This document shows positions 1-13,121 of a stretch of 64,000 nucleotides of DNA, piece after piece (position 1 is the stretch's first letter; each line of letters starts with the position of its first letter). Location of the stretch: positions 408,815-472,814 of the forward strand of contig VZRG01000362.1 in assembly GCA_013397435.1 (NCBI GenBank), given 5' to 3'. The notes beneath the pieces are model-generated. The model worked only from the letters and a program-made list of their open reading frames with translations, searched no databases and was not told where the DNA came from. Position numbers and translations under genes: made by a program. The stretch comes from Erythrocercus mccallii (taxonomy: Eukaryota > Chordata > Aves > Passeriformes > Dicruridae).

Positions 1-701
1 GCTGTCAGCAACACTGAGATCTAACCAGAGCAGAGATGCCTCCTCTGATTTCTCAGGAATATTCTGCAATGCTCCTACACCCACGAGCAGCAGCATTCAC
101 CTGATGTGTTTTCAGATAAACAACCGGTAGGATTGGCAGCTCAGAGGTGTATAAATATGGAAGCACAGGTGCTAGAAACACTTCCAGCTCACTGCTGAAC
201 ACTGTTCAATAAATTAGAATTTGACAGCTATACCTTAATACAAAATATTTGCTAATTAAATGAAAATTTTCCATGTGTTATGTAGGTTTTGTCCATTTAG
301 ACTCAAAGTAATGGGAGTCATTTCATTAAAAGCTCATATGTTGTACTACAATTTTACCCTGAAGTCCTTAAGCAACAAAGTTTCAGAATCAAATTATTAT
401 TCCAGGCAGATCTTTCTGTATTTCCGCAGTCCCTTACATTCTGTAATTGCTTTAGACTCTGTTAAATGCATGAAATAATATTCTGTAGTAAGTAATAATA
501 AAAACAATAATAATGAACCCCTTGGAGCTGCAGAGCTCTGTATACACACAAGATCAGGAGAGACAAGGCACCAAAACGTGGCTCATTTTTGCAACTGAGC
601 AAACATGGGTATATCCAGGCAAGAGACCTGCCCAGGGCATGGAACTCTCCAGTTCCCAATCTCAGCTGAGCACAGGAACCCTTCTCCTCCTGGCAGAGGC
701 T
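1..701. other. No gene recognised
   Basis: Unique-looking DNA with short chance frames and no domain. The part after about 500 is more GC-rich and leads into the probable LTR. Confidence 0.6.
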
Positions 702-1252
702 TGAGAAGGGGGCAGGATGCTGGAACCCTGGGCACTGAGGATTTCAGACTTTCTGTGCTGACAGGCACTGACCCCCAAGAAAATACTAGATTTGACCTGA
801 GGCCTTGGAAAAGGCTTCCAAAATTGACTGACAGCACTGGGATGATGGGTGTGGAGTTTGAATAGAAGTGTGTAATATCATATGGTGGAAAACTTGGAGT
901 TTAAGGTTTTAGAATATGGTAATATATATAAAGTAAGATGGAGGATTTAGGGCATAGCCTAATTTCTTCCTTTTCACCTTCTTCTTCATGGGTCTGGATG
1001 GTATTTTGTAATTGGATAGAAAAATCAGCATTGCAGACCACGGATGGCTGGTTATTGGGCTAAAAGTAAAAATAATTTAGGAGTCATTTCTTAATTGGAC
1101 AGTTTACTCTTAAAAGGCCTTGTAGAGATAGAGACGGCAGCCATTTTTACCTATAGCTTTTTTTAGCTATAAGTGCTGTAGAACTCACAGTTTATGAGAC
1201 TGTAATATAAGAATTAATAAACATCTGAGTCTGAATACGAAATACCATCTCA
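702..1252 (+). mobile_element. Probable solo LTR of an endogenous retrovirus
   Basis: A 551-bp stretch begins TGAGAAGG and ends CCATCTCA, roughly inverted ends with the TG...CA form of an LTR. It carries a TATA-like TATATAAA at 925-932 and AATAAA at 1216-1221, so it reads on the plus strand. No internal retroviral genes adjoin it and I see no clean target duplication (AGGCT versus AGCAT). The composition resembles songbird LTRs; the family is not assigned. Confidence 0.5.
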
Positions 1253-1894
1253 AGCATTTAATCCCAACTCTGGCACAGAGAAGATAAATGCAAGAGCAGG
1301 GGGCCAGAGCAGTGCTGAACAGGGAGTTGTGCTCCTCCTCTCCAGCAATGCATCCAGAACAAGCTGGCGATGCTCTCCAGGACACACCTCACCCTCTGCA
1401 AGTGAGCCTCCACCCCTACAGGGCCTGGAGGAGCAGTGCCAGGGCTCTCCTTGGGAGGAGGTAACTCCTGCTCCTCCATCAAGAGGAATAATGTGGAGGT
1501 TTTCCAGCTGCAGTGAAAGGAACACCGCTGCAGGAAGGTAGGAAACATCAACAGCTCTAAACAAACACTCTTGTTTTGGATTAGCTTTGGGTGAGCTGTG
1601 GGTTTGGGCTTCCATGTGTTATTTAACTCCATGTTGTTTAGTTTTATTTAAGAGAGAATCTCTGTCACAGAGACCAAAGCAGCTCGTTTGCATCACTCCT
1701 GCTCCTTCTGGTTGTTTCCATGAGAAATATGGGAAATGTTGCTCCAGCAGCTTCGTGTTTCTCCACTGAGCACCAAGCTGTGACTGCTCCTCAAAGCAGG
1801 AGCAGAGATTTATTGGAGGTCAGGCTGATCTGAAATCTCTCTGCTAGAGACAGAAAACTCAGAGGTTCTTGTATTTTACCCCGGACAAATTCAG
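1253..1894. other. No gene recognised
   Basis: A moderately GC-rich stretch (about 1300-1540) with overlapping frames on both strands and no conserved motif. Confidence 0.55.
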
Positions 1895-1985
1895 TGACTC
1901 ATTGTGTAACCTTTGGGAAGTCACTTGACCTCTTTGGCATCCATTAACTCACATGAGAACTCAGTAAATGGTAGGACCTTGCTGA
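1895..1985 (+). mobile_element. MIR-like SINE fragment
   Basis: TGTAACCTTTGGGAAGTCAC followed by TTGACCTCTTTGGCATCCA and a GTAAATGGTA end resembles the MIR core (CCTTGGGCAAGTCACTTAACC). It is an old amniote SINE remnant and points to slow turnover of this desert. Confidence 0.65.
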
Positions 1986-4900
1986 AAAGCAGACACTTAA
2001 AACTGAGTTTTCCAGGGTAAATAAATGAGAAAAACAACCAACAAAGAAAGGCACTGTTCAAAACTCATCCTGTGACCCCATTATTCATGGATCATTAGTG
2101 TAATAGGCCACATGGGATCCATAAAAGGCATTATTGCCTTTTATGTCATTGCGTATTTAGAGAGTGATAATCCATATATTATTGAAACAATATAGACTCT
2201 CACAACTCCTTCCAACCTATTTAAGGAGAACTCAAGATTTCAAAAACAATAGCCAATGAACATTATATATATATATTTATATATATGTATATGACTTATG
2301 CAGTAGCAGCTACTACAGTGCATTTGCAAAGAAAACTCCTTTTAATCTCTGGTCTGAAAGCATCTAGTTCACATTATGGTAAGTAGTTGGCAAATGATCA
2401 TTTTATTAAGTTAAAGGCACTCATTAGTGCTGCTTTGAAAAGGCTATGAACCCTGCCCCTCCCTGCAGAGATGTATTAATGCCTCAGATGGCTGAAAATA
2501 CTGATAATCAAATAAAGTGCAAACAAAAAAGCTGCATCTAACGGCACATACACTACGTTTTTCCTTTTGGTTCAAACACCATTATTCTCCATTCTGCAGC
2601 TCTCTTTTTTTTTTCCTTTTTCTGCCACAGACAGGTACTTTACTCCATGTCTCTCTCTGAAAAAGGCATTGGAAGCCACTATCTTGAAATTAGTTCTAAT
2701 AATAGTTACAAAGGAACAAAACCAAAACCCATTTGAAACAGAAATGTGTTTGTACAGTAGAAGGTGCTGCCACTGTCTTGTATCTTAACATTATCTTATA
2801 TTTTTTTGTTTTCTACATTCCACATCCGCCAAGCGTTTCTGCAGGAATAGGGTCCATAAATACCAGCAAGAGTCTGCACCCAGAATATCAAGCACTACCC
2901 TAAAAACAAACAAAGAGATACAAAAATCTCTTCTCTCCACTCAGCACAGTGATGGGCAGGGACCCACACGCCTCATTCAAGGTGAGAACAATCCCTGGCT
3001 TGTGGCCCTGCTTGCCACAGCCCCCGCCCTGCAGATGTGCAGCTGTTGGGATTGCTGCTCCTGGCATCGCTCCTGAACTCGTTTGTGTCCCTGTGCCTGT
3101 GCTGGCAAAGACCTGCCCCTCAACCAGCTCCAGCCCACCCTGAGCAGGTGAGGAACTGAGCACCTGAAGGGCTCAGCCTGGAGGAAAGCTCTGCCTCCAA
3201 ATACAGCCTGAGGGTTGATCACAACTTCTTCCACCAGAGACATGCAGGGAGTCCCTTAATGGGACAGTTGTCCCAATTTAAGGCTGTCACATCATACAAA
3301 ACTGCTTTGTCAGGGACTGGCACCAAGCTCCTGATCCTAATCTCTGAAAGCGTGTGGTTAATGTGGCACAGAACACAGCAGCACAGTCAAGGAGGACAGT
3401 GAACACCACAAAATTAGAGAGATATCTGGGTAAATTCAAGCTCCTGTAGGTTTTAATCCATAGGCAGCATCTCTGCTTGCAGCTGCTACCTGTCTCACCT
3501 TGCAGCCATTCTCAGAATTGCTCTGCAGGAGCAATAGGCTCCTTTATCCTCCCCAACTTCCCAGGAAGTCAGACCTCAAATTTCCAGGGAAATAAGATCT
3601 TGTGGAAGATCTTGTCTTTGTTACTTTGAGATTAGGCTGATATTACTAGGAAGGAAGCAAAAATATGAATATAAACAGACCTTAATCATCCTACTTATTA
3701 AACACAGTCTCACTCTGACAAATATAAAAAAAACCCCCATAATATTTTCTCAAAGCACCAATTAAAGTGTCAGAGGCCTTTTGTGCCATTTTTCCCCCAT
3801 CACAGCTGATTACTCACATCGCTGAGTGTAAGCACCAGCTTTTGCTTTTATGGCTGGCCATCTCCTTCCTCTTCTTGTCTGATTGTCTCTCAGATGTCAG
3901 AATCGAGGATATGTGGTATTGCAATTGCCTCCCTGGCATTGGGGGCCACAGATAAATAGATAAAGTTGTACCTCCAGTATGACACTCAGAAATCCAAAGC
4001 CACAACTTCCTGTGGTGGGGATGGCAAACTGCAGCTTGCAAGGAAAGAAGCTGGATTCATGACTTCTATTCCATTTTCTACTTCGCTTTGCAAAATACTT
4101 GGCTCACAATCCCTCTTTGTTCTTCTGAAAAATAAAAATGAAAAAAAAACAAAACAAACCAACAGAAATCAAAAAATTGAAAGGTGTGTAGTGTTGTTCA
4201 GATGCCTTGGGCTGCCCTTTACCTTACCTGCAGTGCAGACACGTTTGACAGGACGTAATGAAGAGCTGAGGAGATTGAGGGACGTCATGAAAGATCCTCA
4301 GACTTCTGATGAAACCAAAAATGTGTTCTGCACTTTTATTTTAAACTCTTAGCCCCTCTCCCAGCAACTAATGCAGCTGTTTTCCTGATACCAAGTCTCC
4401 CACGTGCCATTTGTTGAAGGAAAACCTCAATCATTACACAAACTAAATATTCTGTGATCATGTTGAGTGTATTTTTTATTTGAGCTGTAGTCAATCCCGT
4501 TATAATGTGCTTTTAGGGCAGATGGAAGAACACATAGAAGACCTCAATCTTCTTATACATAGGTCTGACCCTGGACTGGGATTAATAAGGAGAGTTCAAG
4601 TTTAATTTACACAATCATATGGAGTAATGCCAGTTTTGCTCTTTCATTGCCTCTTCTTGAATAACTGTGTTCTGGAAAAAAAAAAAACAACAGTTTTTAG
4701 TCTCCAGACTGCAAATTAGCAATTTTCACAGGCACTGTCAGGGTTTAAGTCTGTGAAGTTGCAGTGATGTGTGTTGGCTAACAATGTAACCCCTTCCATT
4801 TTAACTAAAAAAAATACAGATTTATGTCAAGCAGCAATACATCCTGCACAGATAATTTTTCCTCATTTGGTCTCTAATAGCCAGAAAACTGTCTGAGCTT

Positions 4901-7900
4901 TCCTGAAGGCACAAGTAGCTGTATGAGTGGTACAGACACCGTGTCTGGTTTATTGGGAGAATTTACTCACAGCTGCACCACATTGAGACATCAGCTCGGA
5001 TATGCAGGCGGGCAGGTTAAATGTTAATTTCCTTTCCACTGTACCATTTTCTAACCTCTGTCCATGAATCAAAGTGAGCAAAAGGCTCCTCACTTAGAGA
5101 CATAAAACAAATTGAACAAATTATGTTACTCAACTGAGGAAGGACCAGTAAGTTCATTGATTTTCCTGTTTGGCTTCAGATGTCCCTTTTTAATTAGTGT
5201 GAATTTTCAAACACGGTTTTTAATTTTGCAGTGTTATGTCTCAGACATTCCAGCCAGGTACCTCAAAGCAGCACAGCTCCACAAGTGCACACGTGTCTTA
5301 AAGAGAAAAGTCCTGGCTTTGGTTGCAGCAGTTTGATTTCATTCAAGCCAACAGCCCCTCCATCCCCTCTGCCAGGAGTGTAACAAGTTCAGCTCCACTA
5401 AAGCCAGGTTTAGCACTCGGATGAACACAAAACAATGTGGTTATCAGGATATGAAAAAACAGCCATTAGGTCCCCAGCTCTTTTAGATGGATCATGAATC
5501 TCAGTCATCACCAGCAACAAGTCTCTTAAGCTGACAATCTGCTATTTAAAGGGTACAAGAAGAGGGAATTTAAGCTCAAGGTCCATTTCTCTTCCTGTGG
5601 CAGCACTGACAGCATGAAAAGGAAATGTTTAATACTAATGGGGACTTTTAAATTTTTTACTTAGAGGATATTTTTGTAAGTATCTAAAAATTGTCTGAGT
5701 TTATTTCTGCTTTGAGGGAGCAAATTTTCCATGGCAGTCTCCAAGCATCTGTGTAGAGACGATGCACAAAGTCCAGTTTTAGGGAGACAAACACACTTGT
5801 GATTGCAGGCTGCTGGAACTGCTATCCTGGAGAGTTAATCCCCTTGTCAGCAGAGCATTAATAAGATATCTGTGTCACAGGAAATATGCTTTCACTTGTG
5901 GGGCTGGTGAGTCCATCTCCGTTCTACACGATTAGTTCTTCTTTTTCTGGAAAATTGTCCTTCTCCTGGATCACTCATTCCCTTTCTGTGCTCAGCTGCT
6001 TTCCCTGTTGCACATTCCCATCACGGGGGTGATTTGTGGTAGATTTGGATGTATCCCTCACTAAATTCCACTTCAAGGTGTCTTGTCCTCCTTGGGCAGC
6101 GTGGACTGAGTTCAGAGATCTGAATTGCAGACAATAAAGAACTTTTTACTGCAAATTACGGCATCTTCAGAGATAAGAATATCCACGGTGAAGGTATTTG
6201 CACACCCGAATTTTCCCTGGTACACAAAGAGGGAAAGCATAAGCACAAGGACCTGCATTGAAATATTTCTTCCATCATTTTGAAGCAATAATTTCATACC
6301 TGCTTATGACGCACCGGTGTAAAGGAGTGATATCCTCAGAACCTCCAAGAAAACATCCCACAGCCAGGGCTCCTGTGAATGATGAGGAAAAGAGCAGCTC
6401 TTTGATGCGAGCTGGGTGGGAAATGGGAGGCAAAAACAGCTTTTGAAAGAGTTGTCTGAGGAGTAAAGGTTACAACACAGGGGTAGCAGGTCTCCATCCA
6501 AAGCAGGGACACCTGTCCCTCCCCACCTTCTCTCTCTGAGCTGAATGTTGATACACACTGAGCTGCGTTTGGATTGCACTGAAAGAGCTTCTCCAAACAC
6601 TCTTGGGTTTTATCCCCGTTCACCTGCATAATTACCTGTGGTACAGCTCAAGATTTACATGGATATTTATATTTAGCCACTAGAAGAATAGTGTAGAACT
6701 TCCTTTCTCCCTTAAATATTTTACTCCCCTTCCTTGGAAAAAAAAGATAGAGTGAAAACATTGAGGACATTGATTTTTCCTTCCAAAATTAAGAAGAAAT
6801 CTGAAAAAATGAAAGTTAGACAGAAAACATTCATCTACTTTCACACAAAAAATGTTTCACTTAAATATCAAAATATGACAATGGTTATAGGGTTGAGTTT
6901 TCGTTCTTTTGCTTCCATAAAATTACATTTTTTTTTGACATTCAGCACTGCTGGAGCAAGATTATTTTGTAGCTAGTGAACAGTCACAATTTCCTTTTGA
7001 ACCCTCCACAGTCTGGAGGAGAAATGGGGCAGCAGAGCAGCCAAACCTCTTTGGGGTTACACAGCTGCTCCTCTGTGCCCTGCCCAGGAGCCAGGGCAGA
7101 GGGAACACCACAAATGATGGGGACCAAAGCCCCACCACTCTTTGATTTCCAAGCGTGTGCTGAAGTCTGGGGTGGAGTAAAACTTGTTCTGCTATCCGTG
7201 CATTGTACCTTCCCTCTGCTTCTGGTGTTAAATTTTAACCTAAGGCAAAAATGTAGGTTATGGCATAATTTATTAAAAAATCAATACCATATTCCCCAGT
7301 AATGGCACAAACACTCCAGCTTATAATAGCTTTACTGTAGTAGGGGATTTTTTTATCATTCCTTTCCAATATGATAACGCTTGTTCTAAGGTCAACAGAC
7401 ATCACATGGTCAGGGGGATATTTTTATAGGAGTGCAGCAGGAGCAGCCTTAAGCTGGTGCACGTGTGGGGCTGACCTCACCACGGGGTGGGATGGTGCAC
7501 ACACAAAAGGTGTTGTCGCTGGAAAATTCCTCTAGATCCCTGTTTTCTGTTTCATCCAGGGGTTCCTGGATGGTTTTCTGATGGCTGACCCCTGTTTTTG
7601 TCCTTGCAGCCATCCTAACACGTGGTTCCTGCAGGTTTTCTGAATATTTCCTGCCAAACACCTCCTCCCAGCATCAGAACCCAGCCATTTTCTACGTCCA
7701 AGCATCCCCAGCTCCCTGCCCAGCACACACAAACTCCTGCTTCTCCATAAAGGGTTTATTTGAAAATTAATTCCTTTCTCTCCTGGCTCTCTCATTAGTT
7801 GCTAGGTTATCTGACCTATATGATGTAAAACCCCAAACGGCTGCAAAGGCACTTTGTGTCTGCAGTTGGAGCGATGAAGAATGGCCTCAATGAGATTATG

Positions 7901-10884
7901 CTAACTTTATAGAACTTATTAAAATGAATATCAAACTTTGTTTTGCCTCATTCAATTTTTGATGTTAATTAAGTAAGCACAAGCATAAGAAAGGAAATTG
8001 GATTTGCTACTTAAGGAACTTCCAATAAAGCCATGGATGTTAGTGAAATGAGTTTCTAATAAACATTAATAAGTGTCTCTATAACAAGCAGTGCTTGTCT
8101 TTTAAGAACATTGGATTTTTCTCACAGGATATGGACAGCAATAAAATACATTTGCAAATATGAAGATATATTACAGGCACATTTTTCACCGCAAGCCTCG
8201 GTTCCCAGCTTTCTGAGTTTGTGACCTTGGGAACAATCATGGGCCAAGAAATTCAAGAAAACATTTTAAAATTCATACAAATGTAATTTAGGAGCAGCTC
8301 TGGCTAGATGGGAACTTTAGACAAGATTTTTACAGTGAATAATGCTTTTCTTTGTCCATTTCAGACAAATTTAATGTTGCTACTACATTTGACATCAATC
8401 ACCCAGTCACGAGCAGCCACATCCTTGCTCAGGCTAATGACAGGAGGGGAAGGTGCAGAGCCAGGACAGTGCAGCTGTGCACATGGAGACTCAGGGACAG
8501 CCAGAGCTTCTATTTCACCTCTCCTGCTGCAGCCAGAACAAAGCTATTAGAGCCAAGCACAAGGGAGGCATTTCTCTCACAGTTATGCTCATTCCTAAAA
8601 TTAGGTGGGGTTTGAGAAATCCCTATCTGGGCAAAAGACAATTTCCAACTTCCAAAATAATGTCTGCAGCAGGTTTTGTTTGCCTGCTGCCCTTGCATTT
8701 GGCAGCTGGAATCGGTGACAGGCGCGCCAGGAGAAGAATTGTGGAGCAAGATGGTGACATTTGCACATCACCTTTTGAGCATAAAATGCCACCTTTTAAA
8801 TGCAGAGGCACCGTGGGGTGCTGAGGGGGCCACACGTGGTGGTTAAAGCCACAAATCAGCCAAGACACACAGCACAAGAGCAGAGCTGGTTAAAAAGAAA
8901 TAAATGAGATCTTTTTCAGCTAAACAGAAAAATAACTTGCCTTCTCCAAAGTGGATCTGCCAGCAAGCCCAAAGTCTCCCGAACCCCAGAGATTTCAGTG
9001 TTCACACGGGATGAGGAGCTGCCTTTCCATGAGCTCCCATGATAAGAGCAGGGAAAAGCAGCTTTTCTGCACAACCACTGCGGGGGTCAGCTAACAGCCA
9101 GTGATCCACAATTCATTCCTGCCCATTGAACAAACCTCCCAGGTTATTCCCTCCCTCACTGCTCAAACCTGCTCAGAGGCTTCGGGCAGAGCTGCATCAA
9201 TTGGTTGGGTTACATCTGGCTTTACAGGTGACTCTGCCCAGGTGAAGCTTGAAACGACCGCGCTGGAGGGACGACTGATAAAATTCAGTGATCCTCTCCA
9301 TCAGGACTTCCAGCAAAGCAAATATTCTGGGCTGCAATTACCAGCCAAAAAAATGCACCTCAGTTTTCATTATCCAACATATTACGTCAGCAGAGGTGCT
9401 CCTGGCACAGACTGGCCTCAAACTCACCAACCTCAACCACATGAATTTGTTTGCCCATAATTCATATGATGCATCTCAACCCATTCAAAGTAATCACTGC
9501 ATCCCTTCCTGGTAATGAAAAGTGATTAATTTTCAATTATGGTAAGTATCCCATTTTTCACAGTGCAGCACTGGTCTAAGTCACCCTATCTCTAACATTC
9601 TAATTACAGACATTAAAAGTTCCTTATAATTATTGCAGAAAGATCAGTAAAATTAAAAATATGGGTTACTTGCTGCTATTATTACATTTGCTCTAATGCA
9701 GCCAAGGCTTAAATTTCTGCCTGAGCTGCCAGCCATTTCATCAATCTCTTTTTTGTGACTTGTTTAGAACAACTGGTTTTATTTCACAGTCTCACTAACC
9801 GTTCCAACAGGTCTGTTAGCGGGTTGGCACTCTGCATTTTGTAAAGCTCTAATTAAGCAAAACAAGCTAAAAATCACTAATATGTGCCTTTAGCAAAGTA
9901 GCACTGTAATTATCTCATTTAACAGATAACTACTTGTATTTCATTTTTCAAAGCACAAAGAGAAAACTAGCTCTAAATGTCACTTTTCTGGCTCATTAAA
10001 CTCACTAGAGAATTATCAAATTAGAGATTTCTACTACAAATATTATAATAAACTCCGTGAGCTCATATAAGCAACATGAGGATTTGGGGAAGGGACAAGC
10101 ATTAGAAAATATTCAGTTTTGCAGAATAAATGCCGGTTGCATATTTACAAACAACTTCTATTACAACATTACCCAAATTTTGGTCCTCTTTAGAAGAATC
10201 CGAAGTATCAAATTGTGCATTGCACATACTATATAATGTAACCTACAGAATTTTATACCTGAGTGCCAAATCCTTTTTTTCTATTCTCAACATGATCATC
10301 TTTTTTTCCCTTAAATATCCTTTCCTAAGTTACTCTTTGGAGCTGTATGGGAACTGGGCGATAAAAGAAAGTTATGCAGATGCCAGCACACAGCTTCAAG
10401 GTAAGATTTATTTGTCTGTGTGTCTGATGGAAGCACTAACACGGATCCAATCACCTCACATAACCACTGCCAGCTCAAACCAAGGCATTTACATCAGAGC
10501 CTGGGGCCTGGGCTGCAAAGTTTCCATGCAATAACCAAGTCATAACCCATAACTTGTTCACTTGCACTAACAGTGTAATATTCCTGGATTTCAGGAGTGT
10601 TTCCATAAAGCAGGCTGTACCCATATCTGCATTTATTTCTGTGTCACTGTAGATGTATCTGTCCTTGCTGGTGGCAAAACGAATGCCCACACACAAGAAG
10701 GTTTATGGAAAGCCTGAGAGATATTCCCACCCCGAAGCAGCCGAAAAACTGGAAGCAGCAAAATGAACCCAGCAGGAACTGCTGTACATGATGTGGGCTA
10801 AACCCCCAGGGGTCAGGAGCAGAGGGGGTGACGCAGTTCTGCATGGGGACCAGTGTGTTATCAGCTCCATGAGGGTTCGTCACA
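1986..10884. other. Gene desert, no gene recognised
   Basis: About 8.9 kb of mostly AT-rich DNA. All frames are short and none shows a domain or exon-like splice context that I trust. Apart from the AT run near 2.27 kb I recognise no repeat. The part from 9.50 to 10.06 kb is AT-rich, repeat-free and could be conserved. Confidence 0.6.
2263..2293. repeat. AT dinucleotide-rich run
   Basis: An imperfect run of AT dinucleotides about 30 bp long. Confidence 0.85.
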
Positions 10885-11324
10885 CTCTGAGGGTTGACTA
10901 GCAACTTTCTCAGAGATGGCTTAATAATAATTTCTGAGATGGCTCATCGGGTGTGTTTTGAAAAGCAAAAGGTTTTAATTGAAGAGAAAATTACAAACGA
11001 TACAAAATAAAAGCAAAAGCCGTGTGCAGATGCAGGGAAGCTCCTTACACCTGGCTAAGACACCCCAAAAAGCCCTGAGCACCTCTGGGCTCTTTCTTAT
11101 CTACTTAATATTTTAGGAGGGTTTTTTGACTTGCTGCCCAATAGAAAATCGTGACATTTTTGAAGAACAGCTACAGAGACCAGCAGGTGCCCCTGTGCTG
11201 GCACTGGGCCAATTTCAGTGAAGGAAACAGAGATATTTCTGGTGCTTTTCCCTTAAAAGTCAGGGGTGAAACTGAAACCCCTTTCCTAAAATGGAAACAC
11301 CCACTCGATTGTGGGGTGCACCAC
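10885..11324 (-). mobile_element. LTR-like interspersed repeat, copy A
   Basis: About 440 bp are clearly related along their whole length to 26669-27105 in the same orientation. Shared landmarks include GAAAAGCAAAAGGTTTTAATT, CACCCCAAAAAGCCC and CCTGTGCTGGCACTGGGCCAA (given here in parts of the strand as written). On the minus strand a TATTAA-type box precedes an ATTAAA signal, which suggests an LTR read on that strand. Exact ends are not defined. Confidence 0.7.
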
Positions 11325-11639
11325 TTGTGGTGTGCAGGTCACCCATCCCACACTTAGGACATAAATCCTCCTGCTGATGGGTGAAGACCCCCTCAGCCCT
11401 GGCATCAACAGGCAGAAAAACCAGTTCCAACCAAACCACTGTGATGCTTCTCCATCCTCTTTACCACCTTTCCCCACCCAGGAGCTTGTGCAGAATCCAT
11501 CGCCCTGAGCCAGCCTGGCCGGGCACAGGCGGTGAGGTTCCACCAGGGATGCATTTGGCTGCCTGTGACTGATGCCCTGGGATATTCCTCCGAGTGCAGC
11601 TCCAGCCCTGCAAGCGAGCACACGGAAATGGGGCTGCAT

Positions 11640-11950
11640 CCCTGGACATTTGTATTCTGCTGGGCTCCTCGTGGCGCATTATAATATGGCTTAGGAGCCT
11701 CCCGTAAAGAAAGTTGCGGCAATAAAGCTCGACTGATTGATTGATGCATCGCCACTTTTAGGGTCCGTTGCACAAACTATTTGGATAGTGGAAGCCCATA
11801 AAGTATAATGTCTGTGCTAAAAGTGACACAATGAAGGAGATGATGCACCTGCTTCAATTTCAGCTCGGAGTCATTATTTAGAGCTGGGGGTCTAGGAGTT
11901 GCAAAATACTGCCTTTCTAGTTCCCTACTGGTTTGCCACAAGATAAATGT
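11640..11950. promoter_or_regulatory. Candidate conserved non-coding element
   Basis: A repeat-free block with isolated CpGs and TGATTGATTGAT at 11734-11745, which contains the PBX-HOX consensus TGATTGAT. Its texture is unlike the decayed repeats around it. Conservation is inferred, not measured. Confidence 0.35.
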
Positions 11951-12827
11951 CTAAAACTAAGGACCCCGGGCACACAATAATAAAAACCTTTTTAGAGTCT
12001 AGACCCTTCCACTAGTTAAAGGAAACCTATTCCCATTTTTCTGTTAGGAAAAAAAAAATGGGATGCAGTTTCCCAGTGGCAGAGATCAAATTTTTTATTT
12101 ATATAAAAAATGCAGGATTTGGGGGGAAAAAAAAACCCCAAACATACAACCTTGCATGGACAAGACCAGCGGGTTGAGGGGCAGATCTGATCTCAGCTCC
12201 TCTGCTCTGATCCCAGCACGTTACAAAAATGAGCAAAACTGGAATCTCTCTCCATGGTTAGACACAAACCACCCTGGCAAATTAGCTGGTGGTGTCATTT
12301 CCATCTGGGAAACACAATGAAGAATAACAAAACACTCTGAAAGCTGAAACTAACCAGAGCATAGTGTTAAATACAGAATTATCGGCCAAATCAAGGTTGC
12401 CTTTCCCTTTGGTAGATTCTGGCAAATGTAAAAGAGCTGAGCCACACAAAATTCAACCCTCTCCAAAATCAGTTCAAGACTGAGTCCCTCAGCTCAGCCC
12501 CTGATTGCACTGTGGGTTTTACAGCTCTCAGACATCTTAGGGGGGAACATATTCCTCTCTAAACTCAAGTTAATTGATAATTTTTTAAGGACAAAACCTG
12601 CAAAGTTAATTTTTCATTCCCACTTCTATTAAGAGCAGTTGAGGCCATTCAGATTAGATAGTCCCAGACAGGTTTTTTTCCCCTCAAACAGATGCTCAGG
12701 TCTTTCAGAGGTTTTGCAGCTATTTCAGTCACAATGAATGATCCATGCATGAACACAAGCCCTCGCAGGCAAAACTCTCTGGGAAAGTGCTGAAAAATGT
12801 AATTTGTGAAATTCTCGTTGGGAAATG
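11951..12827. other. No gene recognised
   Basis: AT-rich unique DNA with short A and G runs near 12.05-12.14 kb, leading into the CR1 at 12828. Confidence 0.55.
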
Positions 12828-13121
12828 GGGATATGGACCTATTGGAGCAAGTCCAGAGGTGGCCACAGAGATGCTCAGGGGGCTGGAACATCACTGCTAT
12901 AAAGACAGGCTGGGAGAGCTGGGGGTGCTCACCTGGAGAGGAGAAGGCTCCAGGGAGAGCTCAGAGCCCCTGGCAGGGCCTAAAGATCTCCAGGAGAGCT
13001 GGAGAGGGACTGGGGACAAGGGATGGAGGGACAGGAGACAGGGAATGGCTCCCACTGCCAGAGGGCAGGGCTGGATGGGAGATTGGGGAAAAATTCTTCC
13101 CTGTGAGGGTGGTGGGGCACA
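12828..13121 (+). mobile_element. CR1 LINE fragment, plus strand, 3' end missing
   Basis: The stretch reads like the CR1 3' region: GACCTATTGGAGCAAGTCC, CACAGAGATGCTCAGGGGGC, CTGGAGAGGGACTGGGGAC and TTCTTCCCTGTGAGGGTGG. It stops at GGTGGGGCAC before the usual tail. The long frame across it is a by-product of this repeat. Confidence 0.85.
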
